Shown here in pieces: positions 53,728 to 61,676 of a stretch of 64,000 bases of DNA; positions within the stretch are counted from its first letter, which is position 1; each line of letters opens with the position of its first letter. The notes beneath the pieces are model-generated. The model had not been told where the DNA came from and made no database searches. It worked only from the letters and a program-made list of their open reading frames with translations. A program made the translations under genes and the position numbers. The stretch comes from Pseudomonadota bacterium (GTDB lineage: Bacteria > Pseudomonadota > Alphaproteobacteria > Caulobacterales > Caulobacteraceae): NCBI GenBank assembly GCA_023433585.1, contig JAEZCL010000098.1, forward strand, positions 9,717 to 73,716. Reading direction: 5' to 3'.

Positions 53728-53925
53728 GGAGACCTTTGTGTAATTCCTACCTCCGCTCATCCCCGCGAACGCGGGAACCCAGTGCTTTGGGTGTTGCAGC
53801 CGGTGAGGATCATTCGCCGCTCGCAAGTCCTGAAGCGCTGGCGTCAGGCTGGACAGAACTGGGTCCCCGCGTTCGCGGGGATGAGCGGAAAATTTCGAGC
53901 CGTCAGCCGTTACGCAAAGGTCTCC
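53728..53925. mobile_element. 198-bp palindromic non-autonomous element, copy 2
   Basis: Same ends as copy 1 (GGAGACCTTTGTGTAA ... TTACGCAAAGGTCTCC), same length, and inner sequence matching copy 1 in reverse complement (CTGTCCAG, GACGCC, TTCAGGACT, GCAACACCCAAAG in order). The left inner hairpin has one substitution (CCCCGCGAACGCGGGA). It occupies almost the whole gap between the LLM oxidoreductase and engB. No transposase in either copy. Confidence 0.8.
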
Positions 53926-53938
53926 GATTGGAGAAGGA

Positions 53939-54580
53939 TCAGATCTCCACCCCCGTCGTGCGCATGATCTCGGCGCGCAGTTCGGGGATGCCCAGGCCCT
54001 TCTCCGAGGAGGTCACGGCCACGAAGGGATAGGCGGCGGGGCGTTTGGACACCGCCTTCAGGGTCTTCTCAGCCACCAGCTCGGCCTCGCCCTTCTTCAG
54101 CTTGTCGGCCTTGGTCAGGACGATCTGATAGCTGACCGCCGCTTCGTCCAGGGCGTCCAGGGCTTCGTCATCGACCGCCTTCAGGCCATGGCGGCTGTCG
54201 ATCAGCAGATAGCCCCGCTTCAGCGTCACGCGCCCGCGCAGGTAATCGCGGCCCAGGTTCTGGAACCGCTTCACCTCGCCCCTGGACGCCTTGGCCCAGC
54301 CGTAGCCGGGCAGGTCCACCAGGCGCATCCTGCCGTCCAGGTCGAAGAAGTTCACCTCGCGGGTGCGGCCCGGCTCATTGGACGCGCGCGCCAGCGCCTT
54401 CATGCCCACCAGGGCGTTGATGAGGCTGGACTTGCCCACGTTCGAACGCCCGGCGAAGGCGATCTCGGGCAGATCGGGGTCGGGCAGCTGCTCGATCTTG
54501 GCCGCGCCCATGACGAAGGTCGCGGGGCGCGCGAACAGGATGCGCGCCGTCTCGATCTCCTCGTCGGTGAAGTCCGTCAC
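53939..54580 (-). CDS. engB: Ribosome biogenesis GTP-binding protein YihA/EngB
   Basis: Essential GTPase for 50S assembly, 213 residues. G1 is [10 protein letters not shown], then [11 protein letters not shown] (G2 region), [12 protein letters not shown] (G3) and [10 protein letters not shown] (G4). It starts with GTG overlapping the yidC stop by four bases (GTGA), so it is co-translated with yidC. The distal 3' side is the 198-bp element and the LLM gene rather than another ribosome gene. Confidence 0.94.
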   Translation of the reverse strand: MTDFTDEEIETARILFARPATFVMGAAKIEQLPDPDLPEIAFAGRSNVGKSSLINALVGMKALARASNEPGRTREVNFFDLDGRMRLVDLPGYGWAKASRGEVKRFQNLGRDYLRGRVTLKRGYLLIDSRHGLKAVDDEALDALDEAAVSYQIVLTKADKLKKGEAELVAEKTLKAVSKRPAAYPFVAVTSSEKGLGIPELRAEIMRTTGVEI

Positions 54581-56379
54581 GCGCCCTTCTTCCGGATGTA
54601 GCGGTCGATGAACGTGTCGATCGGGTTGTCGGCCTTGAAGCGGTGCATGATGACGTACTGCTGGATGATCGACAGGATGTTGTTCCACGCCCAGTACAGC
54701 AGCAGGCCCGCCGCGAACGGCGCCATGATGAAGGTGAACACGATCGGCATCAGGCCGAAGATGCGCCGTTGCATCGGATCGGGCGGCGGCGGGTTCATGG
54801 CCATCTGCAGCCACATGGTGAAGCCGTAGATGATGGCCAGGACGCTCAGCGACAGGGTGAAGCCGCCCATGCCGGTGTGCGACACCCCGATCAGCCCGCC
54901 GATCAGCGGGACCGACGCCGGGTCCCAGGGAATCAGGCCGAACAGGTTCCAGATGTTCGTGGGGTCGCGGGCGGACAGATCCTGGATCCAGCCGAAGAAC
55001 GGCGCGTGGCGCATTTCGATGGTGACGAACAGCACCTTGTAGAGCGCATAGAACACCGGAATCTGCAGCACGATGGGCAGGCAGCCGGCCAGCGGATTGA
55101 TCTTTTCCCGCTGATAGAGCGCCATCATCTCCTGCTGCTGCTTCTGCGGGTCCGATCCGTGCTTCTTCTTGATCTCCTCCATCTTGGGAGCCAGCAGCCG
55201 CATCTTGGACAGGCTCTCGTAGCTCTTGTTCGCCAGCGGGAAGAGCAGCAGCTTGATGACGACGGTCAGAAGCAGGATGGCCACGCCGAAATTGCCCACC
55301 AGGCCGTAGAACCACTCCACCACCAGGAAGATGGGCCGGGTCAGGAACCAGAACATGCCCCAGTCGATGGCCTGGTCGAAACGCGGGATCCCCAGCGACT
55401 GCTCGTAGCCGCGCAGGATCTCGGCCCGCTTGGCTCCGGCGAACAGGCGCTGGGTCTCGGTGATCTGGCGGCCCGGATTGATGACGCGGGACGCGCCCAT
55501 GATGTTGGCTTCGTGGATGTTGATGTCGCCGACCGAGCGGACGCGCAGCTCGGCGTCCACGCCTTCGTTCTGGTCGGGCAGCAGGGCCGCCAGCCAGTAT
55601 TTGTCGGTGATGCCCAGCCAGCCGCCGACGGACTCGTAGCTGATGCGCGGATCCTTGGCCCAGTCCTTGTACTTCTCCAGGCGCAGGCGGTCGTCCAGCA
55701 CGCCCACAGCGCCTTCATGCAGGATGAAATAGCGGCCCAGGTCGGCGGGCACCCCATGACGTTGCACCGTGCCGTAGGGCCGCAGGGTGACCGGCTGGGT
55801 TCCCAGGTTGGCCACCGTGTCGGTCAGGGTGAAGACATACTGCTCATCCACCTCGATGCGGCGGGTGAAGCGCAGACCTTCTCCATTGTCATAGGTCAGG
55901 GTGATCGGCGCGCCGGGCGCCAGGGTGGAGCCTTCCGTCAGGGTCCAGTCGGTGTTGGGCCCCGGAATCCCCGGCACGTTCTGACCGACCCAGCCGAACT
56001 GGGCGAAATAGGCGTGGTCCGCGCCCTGGGGCCGGAACAGCTCGACCGGATCATCCCCGTCCAGGGTCTCGCGGTAGCTGGTCAGGTAAAGGTCGTCGAT
56101 GCGCGCGCCCTGAAGCGACAGGGACCCGGACAGGGTCGGGGTGCTGATCGGCACCCGCGGTCCCGAGGCCAGGGCCGTGCGCCGGTCGGTGAACACCGCC
56201 GTTTCGGGCCTGAGCGCCGTGGGGGCGGAGCCGACGTCCGTTTCGCCGGCGGCGATGGCCGGCTGGGCCGCGCGCTGGCGCTGCGCCGTCGGCTCCAGCA
56301 CGAAGAACTGGTAGAGAAGCAGGATCGCCACGGTGCACACGATGAACAGGATCGTGTTGCGGGTGCTCTCGTTCTGCAT
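54577..56379 (-). CDS. yidC: Membrane protein insertase YidC
   Basis: Inner-membrane insertase, 600 residues, full gram-negative form. N-terminal anchor [21 protein letters not shown], large periplasmic P1 domain (about 60-350), then the YidC core with [15 protein letters not shown], the cytoplasmic charged loop ([22 protein letters not shown]) and the hydrophobic groove helices ending in [22 protein letters not shown]-terminal RKKGA basic tail. Three bases after rnpA; overlaps engB. Standard rpmH-rnpA-yidC-engB order. Confidence 0.97.
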   Translation of the reverse strand: MQNESTRNTILFIVCTVAILLLYQFFVLEPTAQRQRAAQPAIAAGETDVGSAPTALRPETAVFTDRRTALASGPRVPISTPTLSGSLSLQGARIDDLYLTSYRETLDGDDPVELFRPQGADHAYFAQFGWVGQNVPGIPGPNTDWTLTEGSTLAPGAPITLTYDNGEGLRFTRRIEVDEQYVFTLTDTVANLGTQPVTLRPYGTVQRHGVPADLGRYFILHEGAVGVLDDRLRLEKYKDWAKDPRISYESVGGWLGITDKYWLAALLPDQNEGVDAELRVRSVGDINIHEANIMGASRVINPGRQITETQRLFAGAKRAEILRGYEQSLGIPRFDQAIDWGMFWFLTRPIFLVVEWFYGLVGNFGVAILLLTVVIKLLLFPLANKSYESLSKMRLLAPKMEEIKKKHGSDPQKQQQEMMALYQREKINPLAGCLPIVLQIPVFYALYKVLFVTIEMRHAPFFGWIQDLSARDPTNIWNLFGLIPWDPASVPLIGGLIGVSHTGMGGFTLSLSVLAIIYGFTMWLQMAMNPPPPDPMQRRIFGLMPIVFTFIMAPFAAGLLLYWAWNNILSIIQQYVIMHRFKADNPIDTFIDRYIRKKGA

Positions 56380-56382
56380 GGG

Positions 56383-56820
56383 TCAGCGGTCCTGGCCGAA
56401 AGGGTCGGGGGTCGAGATTTGCGGAGCATCGGGCTCCGACGGGGCGGCCAGGGGCGCGGGCGCCGGGCCGGAACTGGGCGCGAGCCTTATCAGCGCGCTT
56501 TTCACATCGTCAAGCAAACGCGCCCATGGGCGGTCTCCCGTCCCCTGACGGGCGATGAGGACATAGTCGTGGCCGGGGCGCCCGTGGAGCGGCACAAGCG
56601 CCCGCGCGGCCTCGCGCAGGCGGCGCTTGGCCCGGTTCCTGACCACCGCCCCGCCGATCCTCCGGGTGGCGGTGAATCCGACCCGCACGGCCGGGTCGCC
56701 ATCGCCCCGGTCCAGCGCCTGGACCACCACCGCGCCCGAGGCCTTTGAAACGCCTTTCGCGGCCGCCAGTAACTGGGGCCGCGATTTCAGGCGTTCGATT
56801 CTGAACGGGGTGTCCGTCAT
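56383..56820 (-). CDS. rnpA: Ribonuclease P protein component
   Basis: Protein subunit of RNase P, 145 residues. Family signature VGFTATRRIGGAVVRNRAKRRLREAAR is intact, followed by DYVLIARQGTGD. A Pro-rich C-terminal tail (APSSGPAPAPLAAPSEPDAP) extends beyond the usual end. The ATG at 56820 gives MTDTPFRIERLKSR, the normal start with the RLK motif. Twenty bases after rpmH; three before yidC. Confidence 0.94.
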   Translation of the reverse strand: MTDTPFRIERLKSRPQLLAAAKGVSKASGAVVVQALDRGDGDPAVRVGFTATRRIGGAVVRNRAKRRLREAARALVPLHGRPGHDYVLIARQGTGDRPWARLLDDVKSALIRLAPSSGPAPAPLAAPSEPDAPQISTPDPFGQDR

Positions 56821-56840
56821 GCGCCCGAAAGCGCGGGCGC

Positions 56841-56975
56841 TTACGCCGTCAGGCGCTTGCGGCCCTTGGCGCGGCGGCGCGCGACGATCTTCTGGCCGTT
56901 CTTGGTGGCCATCCGCGAACGGAAGCCGTGACGGCGCTTGCGCACGAGTCGGGACGGCTGATAGGTCCGCTTCAC
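56841..56975 (-). CDS. rpmH: 50S ribosomal protein L34
   Basis: A 44-residue basic protein starting at [21 protein letters not shown], then [20 protein letters not shown] and RKRLTA. It is the classic L34 sequence and too short to be picked up by length filters. First gene of the rpmH-rnpA-yidC-engB set. The GTG start and the gene order are typical of alphaproteobacteria. Confidence 0.97.
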   Translation of the reverse strand: MKRTYQPSRLVRKRRHGFRSRMATKNGQKIVARRRAKGRKRLTA

Positions 56976-57128
56976 GATAAGGCTCCGGCAATCAGGGTTG
57001 TGCGGGCGAAACAGGTCCGCCGCAGGAAGGGCGGGCGTATAGGGCGGCGCGGCGTCGGAGTCAACGCCGAACCGGCCCGGCGACCGCCTTACGTCCTCAT
57101 GGCCGCCTCAGGGAAAGCATGACCCGCA

Positions 57129-57863
57129 ATGGAGAAACGCACGATCAGGGGCTGGGTCGTCCGCCTTCTGCCCCTGGCGGCGGTGGCGGTCCTGGCCGGG
57201 ATCATCCTGGGCGCGGGCTGGAACCGCTATCTGTCGCTGGACACCCTCAAGGATCACGGCGAGGTGCTGCAGGCCTTCGTCGCCGACCATTATCTGGCGA
57301 CCCTGATCGGCCTGATCCTGCTGTTCGCCCTTCTGACCGCCAGCGTCATTCCCGGCGTGTTCTTCCTCACCGTGACGGCGGGATACCTGTTCGGAACCTG
57401 GGTGGGCGGGCTCGCCACCGTGCTGGGCGCCACGCTGGGCGCCCTGGTGATCTATGCGGCCGGCCGTTCGGCCCTGGGCGACGTCCTGCGCCGGCGCGCG
57501 GCGGCCAGGGCCGGCCTGATCCAGCGCGTGTGCGAAGGGGTGGACCGGCACACCTTCCAGTATGTTCTGGTCTCGCGCCTGGTGGTCACCGTGCCGTTCC
57601 ACCTCATCAACATGGCCGCCGGGGTCGTCTCGGCCCCGCTGAAGCCCTATCTGGCGGCCACCTTCATCGGTCTCTTGCCCGCGCATTTCATCTATTGCTG
57701 GATCGGAGACGGACTGAACGACATCCTGTCGGTCAACGAGGATCCCGATCTCCGGGCGCTGTTCAATGAGTTCGCATGGCCGCTGATGGGCGTCGCCTTC
57801 CTGGCTCTGGTGCTGCCGCTGATCGTGCGCGGGCTGCGCGGCCGCGCGCCGGGAACGGCGTGA
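57129..57863 (+). CDS. TVP38/TMEM64 family (VTT domain) membrane protein
   Basis: A 244-residue integral membrane protein of the VTT/DedA-like group. Helices: LLPLAAVAVLAGIILGAG, TLIGLILLFALLTASVIPGVFFLTVTAGYLFG (with the conserved re-entrant PG segment), GGLATVLGATLGALVIYAAG, and later KPYLAATFIGLLPAHFIYCW. These proteins are linked to lipid scrambling or transport and membrane homeostasis. The ATG at 57129 opens the gene; TGATG overlap couples it to the histidine kinase that follows. Confidence 0.88.
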   Translation: MEKRTIRGWVVRLLPLAAVAVLAGIILGAGWNRYLSLDTLKDHGEVLQAFVADHYLATLIGLILLFALLTASVIPGVFFLTVTAGYLFGTWVGGLATVLGATLGALVIYAAGRSALGDVLRRRAAARAGLIQRVCEGVDRHTFQYVLVSRLVVTVPFHLINMAAGVVSAPLKPYLAATFIGLLPAHFIYCWIGDGLNDILSVNEDPDLRALFNEFAWPLMGVAFLALVLPLIVRGLRGRAPGTA

Positions 57864-59278
57864 TGCGCCTCACCCTGCCTCGTCCCGTGCGGTTCCGTCT
57901 CAGGGGGCCGGACGGGCTGTCCGCGCGCCTGCTGCTGCTGACCGGGGTGTTCACCCTGGCGGTGGGGGGCCTGATCCTGGCGCCCAGCGCCGCCTCGTTC
58001 CACGAGCGCTGGCTGCTGGACCGCATCGCGGCGGCCGAGCTGGCCTCGGTGGGGGTCGAGGCCCTGCCCTACGCCCTGGTCGAGGACGACACCGCCCGCC
58101 AGCTGCTGCGGATCGGCGGCGTGACCGCCGTGGCGGTGCAGGAGGAAGGCGTCCGCCGCCTTCTGCTCCAGGCCCCGGCCCTGCCGCGCACGCCCGAGCT
58201 GATCGACCTGCGCCGGTCCGATCCCGGGGCGCGCCTGGCCGACCCGTGGCGCACCCTGGTCGGGCATCCGGACCGCTCGATCCGGGTCATGGCCCGTCCC
58301 CGCTATCGTTCCGGCGACTTCATCGAAGTGGTGGCCCCGGCCGAGCCGCTGAAACAGGAGTTGCGGGCCTATCTGGTCAACAGCCTTCTGCTGGCCCTGG
58401 TGGTGGCCGGAGCGGCGGGCGCCCTGCTCTATGCGGCCCTGGCGCTGCTGGTTCTGCGCCCCATGCGCCGGGTGACCGCCTCCATCGAACGGTTCAGCGC
58501 CGATCCCGAGGCGCCGTCCGAGCCGCCCCAGGGCCGCCGCGACGAGATCGGGCGGGTCGAGGACGAACTGGCCCGCATGCAGGAGGAGGTGCGCCAGGCC
58601 CTGCGCTCGCGCGCCCGCCTGGCGGCGCTGGGCGAGGCGGTGGCCCGCATCAACCACGACCTCAGGAACATGCTGACCTCGGCCCAGATGGCCTCCGACC
58701 GTCTGGCCGCCAGCCCCGATCCCCAGGTGGCCAAGGCCCTGCCCCGGCTTGAACGCGCCCTGGACCGCGCCTCGGGCCTGGCGCGCAACGTGCTGGACTA
58801 CGGCAAGACGGCCGAGCCGGAGCCTGAACGGCGCCCGTTGGCCCTCAAGACCGCCGTGGCCGCCGCCGCCGAGGATGCGGGACTGGAGCCGCGCGGCGTG
58901 CGCCTGGTCCGTCGCATCGACAAGGGCGCGCGCCTCCACGCCGACCCGGACCAACTGCACCGCATCCTGGTCAATCTGATGCGCAATGCGCGCCACGCCA
59001 TCCAGACCGCGCGCGGCGAGGACGCGAAGGGGCGGGTGACGGTCGCGGCGGAAACGGTCGAAGACAGCGTGGTCCTGACCGTCGCCGACGACGGGCCGGG
59101 CATCCCGCCGCGTGTGGCCGAAAAGCTGTTCCAGCCCTTCGTGGCCGGCTCGCCCGGCGGCACGGGCCTGGGCCTGGCCATCGCGCGCGAACTGGCCGTC
59201 AACCACGGCGGCGACCTGACCCTCGTCTCCACCGGTCCCGAAGGCACGGCGTTCCGCCTGGTCATCCCGAACGGCTAG
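57863..59278 (+). CDS. Sensor histidine kinase
   Basis: Membrane histidine kinase, 471 residues. Two TM helices (LLLLTGVFTLAVGGLILAPS and LLLALVVAGAAGALLYAALALLVL) flank a periplasmic sensor (about 45-170); then a HAMP-like linker (RRVTASIERFSA), H265 in RINHDLRNML, NLMRNARHAIQ (N box), DDGPGIPP (G1) and GGTGLGLAIAR (G2). No response regulator is encoded nearby, so it is an orphan kinase, coupled to a VTT membrane protein, perhaps sensing membrane state. Confidence 0.93.
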   Translation: MRLTLPRPVRFRLRGPDGLSARLLLLTGVFTLAVGGLILAPSAASFHERWLLDRIAAAELASVGVEALPYALVEDDTARQLLRIGGVTAVAVQEEGVRRLLLQAPALPRTPELIDLRRSDPGARLADPWRTLVGHPDRSIRVMARPRYRSGDFIEVVAPAEPLKQELRAYLVNSLLLALVVAGAAGALLYAALALLVLRPMRRVTASIERFSADPEAPSEPPQGRRDEIGRVEDELARMQEEVRQALRSRARLAALGEAVARINHDLRNMLTSAQMASDRLAASPDPQVAKALPRLERALDRASGLARNVLDYGKTAEPEPERRPLALKTAVAAAAEDAGLEPRGVRLVRRIDKGARLHADPDQLHRILVNLMRNARHAIQTARGEDAKGRVTVAAETVEDSVVLTVADDGPGIPPRVAEKLFQPFVAGSPGGTGLGLAIARELAVNHGGDLTLVSTGPEGTAFRLVIPNG

Positions 59279-59710
59279 TCGAGGCGCACCCCGCTCTCCC
59301 TCCCCTTCATGGGGAGGGGGGCCGCGCAGCGGCCGGGTGGGAAGGGCTCGGCGAGAGTTCTTAGTGCGCTACCGCTCGCGTCGCGGACGCTCGCTGCTTG
59401 AGCGCATCGTTTTTACGCTACCGCTCGCGTCGCGGACGCTCGCTGCTTGAGCGCGCTGCCTCGCCTTGCCGCCCCCACCCGCGTCGCCGTGGGCGCAGCG
59501 CCCGCCCCCGCAGGGGGAGGGAGAAGACCCGCGCCCGGTCCCGCATCTCCGGCGCCCAATGCGTTGACGCACAACGCCCCGACAGAAAAATCGCGCCCCT
59601 TTTCCCCCGCCGTCCCTCGACCGCCCATCATGCCGGGTCAACAGCAACGGCAAAGGCCCGCCCCCATCCGTTAGACTCCAATTGGACTGTTTTTTCAGTG
59701 CAGAGTCTAA
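59279..59710. repeat. 432-bp gene-free gap filled with repeats
   Basis: No coding gene is visible here. CCCTCCCC-TTCAT-GGGGAGGG at 59298-59318 plus GGCCGC-GCA-GCGGCC at 59320-59334 make the same two-hairpin plan as the repeat in the DUF3883 gene. An exact 39-bp direct repeat occupies 59367-59405 and 59416-59454 (period 49; core ACCGCTCGCGTCGCGGACGC). GGGCGC-A-GCGCCC at 59491-59503 and a CCCCC/GGGGG hairpin at 59505-59517 follow. A composite dyad ends the gap. It isolates the kinase from the convergent GGT gene. Confidence 0.7.
59671..59710. repeat. Composite dyad next to the GGT stop codon
   Basis: TTAGACTC (59671-59678) and GAGTCTAA (59703-59710) are perfect complements, enclosing ACTG-TTTTTT-CAGT at 59686-59699. 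It abuts the GGT stop codon. On the minus strand the loop is A-rich, so it is not a textbook terminator for that gene; on the plus strand it could stop leftover transcription. Confidence 0.55.
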
Positions 59711-61468
59711 TCACTCGCTCACCACCACGCCCTCACGCCGGGGGTCCGCGCCCGCGTCCCAGCGGCCGTCGCGCCACAGCACCCCGTGCAGTCCCGAGTT
59801 CTCGGACGCATTGGGGCGCAGCTCGACGCCCGCCGCCTCCATCTCGGCCCTCAGCTCGGGGCTGAACAGCTCGGTGTCCGCTCCGAAGCCGTCGCCGCGC
59901 GCCACCAGGTTGGGCAGGGCGATGGCCTCCTGCATCGTCAGATCCCAGACCAGGGTCCCGATCAGGGCCTTGGCCACATAGGCCAGGATCGAGGGCCCGC
60001 CCGGCGATCCGACCGCTCCGACGAACCGTCCATCCCGGTCCAGAATGAGGATCGGCGTCATGGACGAGCGCGGCCGCTTGCCCGCCGCCACGGCGTTGGC
60101 GGCCGGATTCCCTTGCGCGTCCACGGGGCTGAACGAGAAGTCGGTCAGCTGGTTGTTCAGAAAGAAGCCCGCCGCCATGCGGCCCGAGCCGAAGATGCTT
60201 TCGACCGTGGTGGTCATGCTGACCGCGTCGCCCGCCGCGTCCACCACGACGAAGTGCGAGGTGCCCGCCGGTTCGGCCGTGGCGTCGGCGGCTCGGGGCT
60301 CGAATCCCGGCGGCAGGCCCGGCTGGGCCGCGCCCGCCAGCGTCGGAGCCAGGGCGGCGCGCTCGGCGACATAGACTGGGTCCAAGAGGCCCGCCACCGG
60401 AACCGTCACGAAATCGGCGTCGCCAACATAGCGGTCGCGGTCGGCGTACATCAGCCGCTGGAGCTGGGCGAAGGCGACCCAGGCGTCCGCGTCGTCCGGC
60501 CCGCCGTTCACCTCGGGAACATGCTCGGCCATGGCCAGCAGCTGCAGCACCGACAGGCCGCTGGACGGCGGCGGCGGCGCGCAGATCACATACACGCGCC
60601 ATTCCCGACAGACCGCCTCTCGCGCCACGGGACGATAGGCGGCCAGATCTTCGAGGCTGAGCGCCCCGGGCCGCTCGCCCGCCTGAACCGTCTCGATGAT
60701 CTCGCGCGCGATGTCCCCGCCATAGAAGGCGCCCGGCCCCTGTTCGGCGAGGGCGCGCACCGTGGCGGCGTAGGCGGGATTGCGCAGGGTGTCGCCCGCC
60801 TCCAGGCGAGCCCCGTCCGGGCCGCTGAAATAGGCCCGCGCCCATGCGGTCGACGCCTGGGGCGCCGAGGAGGCGATCATCCCGGCCAGGCGCGGGCTGA
60901 CCTCGAACCCGTCCTCGGCCAGGCGCGCGGCGTCGTCGAACAGTTCGGCCCACGCCAGTCGCCCATGCCGCCCGTGCGCCATGGCCAGCATGGCCACCGC
61001 CCCCGGCGCGCCGGTGGAGCGTCCGCTGAGCACCGCGTCACGGAACCCCAGCGGCTCGCCGTCCTCGAAGAACAACTCCGGCGTGGCGGCGGACGGCGCC
61101 GTCTCGCGCCCGTCATAGGCGATGATCTCGCCGGTGGCGGCGTCATAATGCATCAGGAAGGCGCCGCCCCCCAGGCCCGAGCTCTGCGGCTCCACCAGCC
61201 CCAGCACCGCCTGGATCGCCACCGCCGCGTCCAGCGCCGATCCCCCGCGCCGCAGCACCGCCATGCCCGCCTCGGCCGCCAGCGGATTGGCCGCCGAGAC
61301 GATCGGGCCGCGCGCCTGGGTTGCGTCTTGGGCTGCGTCTTGGGCCGCGCCATGGGCGGACGTCTCGACCCGCGCCGGGCCCGCGCAGGCGGCCAGAAGA
61401 AGGCCCAGAACCATCACCGGGGCCAGGATGCGGGGAGCGGAGCGGACAGGGGAAAGCCGGTGCGTCAT
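59711..61468 (-). CDS. ggt: Gamma-glutamyltransferase (lipoprotein)
   Basis: Periplasmic glutathione-processing enzyme, 585 residues, auto-cleaved into two subunits. Lipoprotein signal PRILAPVMVLGLLLAACAG with the lipobox cysteine. The large subunit includes MAVLRRGGSALDAAVAIQAVLGLVEPQSSGLGGGAFL. Cleavage and catalysis at T403 (AGTSHFVVVDA) with GSPGGPSI downstream, the usual oxyanion loop. ATG at 61468 is chosen for the signal; a long frame opening upstream overlaps the tRNA region. Confidence 0.93.
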   Translation of the reverse strand: MTHRLSPVRSAPRILAPVMVLGLLLAACAGPARVETSAHGAAQDAAQDATQARGPIVSAANPLAAEAGMAVLRRGGSALDAAVAIQAVLGLVEPQSSGLGGGAFLMHYDAATGEIIAYDGRETAPSAATPELFFEDGEPLGFRDAVLSGRSTGAPGAVAMLAMAHGRHGRLAWAELFDDAARLAEDGFEVSPRLAGMIASSAPQASTAWARAYFSGPDGARLEAGDTLRNPAYAATVRALAEQGPGAFYGGDIAREIIETVQAGERPGALSLEDLAAYRPVAREAVCREWRVYVICAPPPPSSGLSVLQLLAMAEHVPEVNGGPDDADAWVAFAQLQRLMYADRDRYVGDADFVTVPVAGLLDPVYVAERAALAPTLAGAAQPGLPPGFEPRAADATAEPAGTSHFVVVDAAGDAVSMTTTVESIFGSGRMAAGFFLNNQLTDFSFSPVDAQGNPAANAVAAGKRPRSSMTPILILDRDGRFVGAVGSPGGPSILAYVAKALIGTLVWDLTMQEAIALPNLVARGDGFGADTELFSPELRAEMEAAGVELRPNASENSGLHGVLWRDGRWDAGADPRREGVVVSE

Positions 61469-61599
61469 GAGCGCGAACCTAGACAATTCCCCGGATGAGC
61501 GGAAAGCAGGAAAGATTGACCACGGATGCAGAAATGCGGGCTTGCATCCACGCCCCGACGCGGCTAGGTCTCCGGCCCTTCGCGGTTCCGCCGCCAAGC

Positions 61600-61676
61600 G
61601 CGCCCGTAGCTCAGCTGGATAGAGCACCAGACTACGAATCTGGGGGTCAGAGGTTCGAATCCTTTCGGGCGCGCCA
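61600..61676 (+). tRNA. tRNA-Arg (anticodon ACG)
   Basis: A 77-nt tRNA including an encoded CCA. Acceptor arm GCGCCCG pairs with CGGGCGC; D-loop AGCTCAGCTGGATAGAGC; anticodon loop CTACGAA with anticodon ACG; T-loop GGTTCGAATCC. Inosine-modified ACG reads CGU, CGC and CGA. Its 3' part is an integration site: a recombinase frame on the other strand ends inside it. Confidence 0.96.

Noticed and set aside
54643..56748. A 701-residue plus-strand frame across yidC and rnpA
   Set aside because: Antisense to yidC/rnpA, low-complexity charged repeats, no start signal.
59279..59710. CRISPR array in the repeat-rich gap
   Set aside because: Only two copies of the 39-bp unit with a 10-bp spacer and mixed hairpins; no spacer series and no cas genes.
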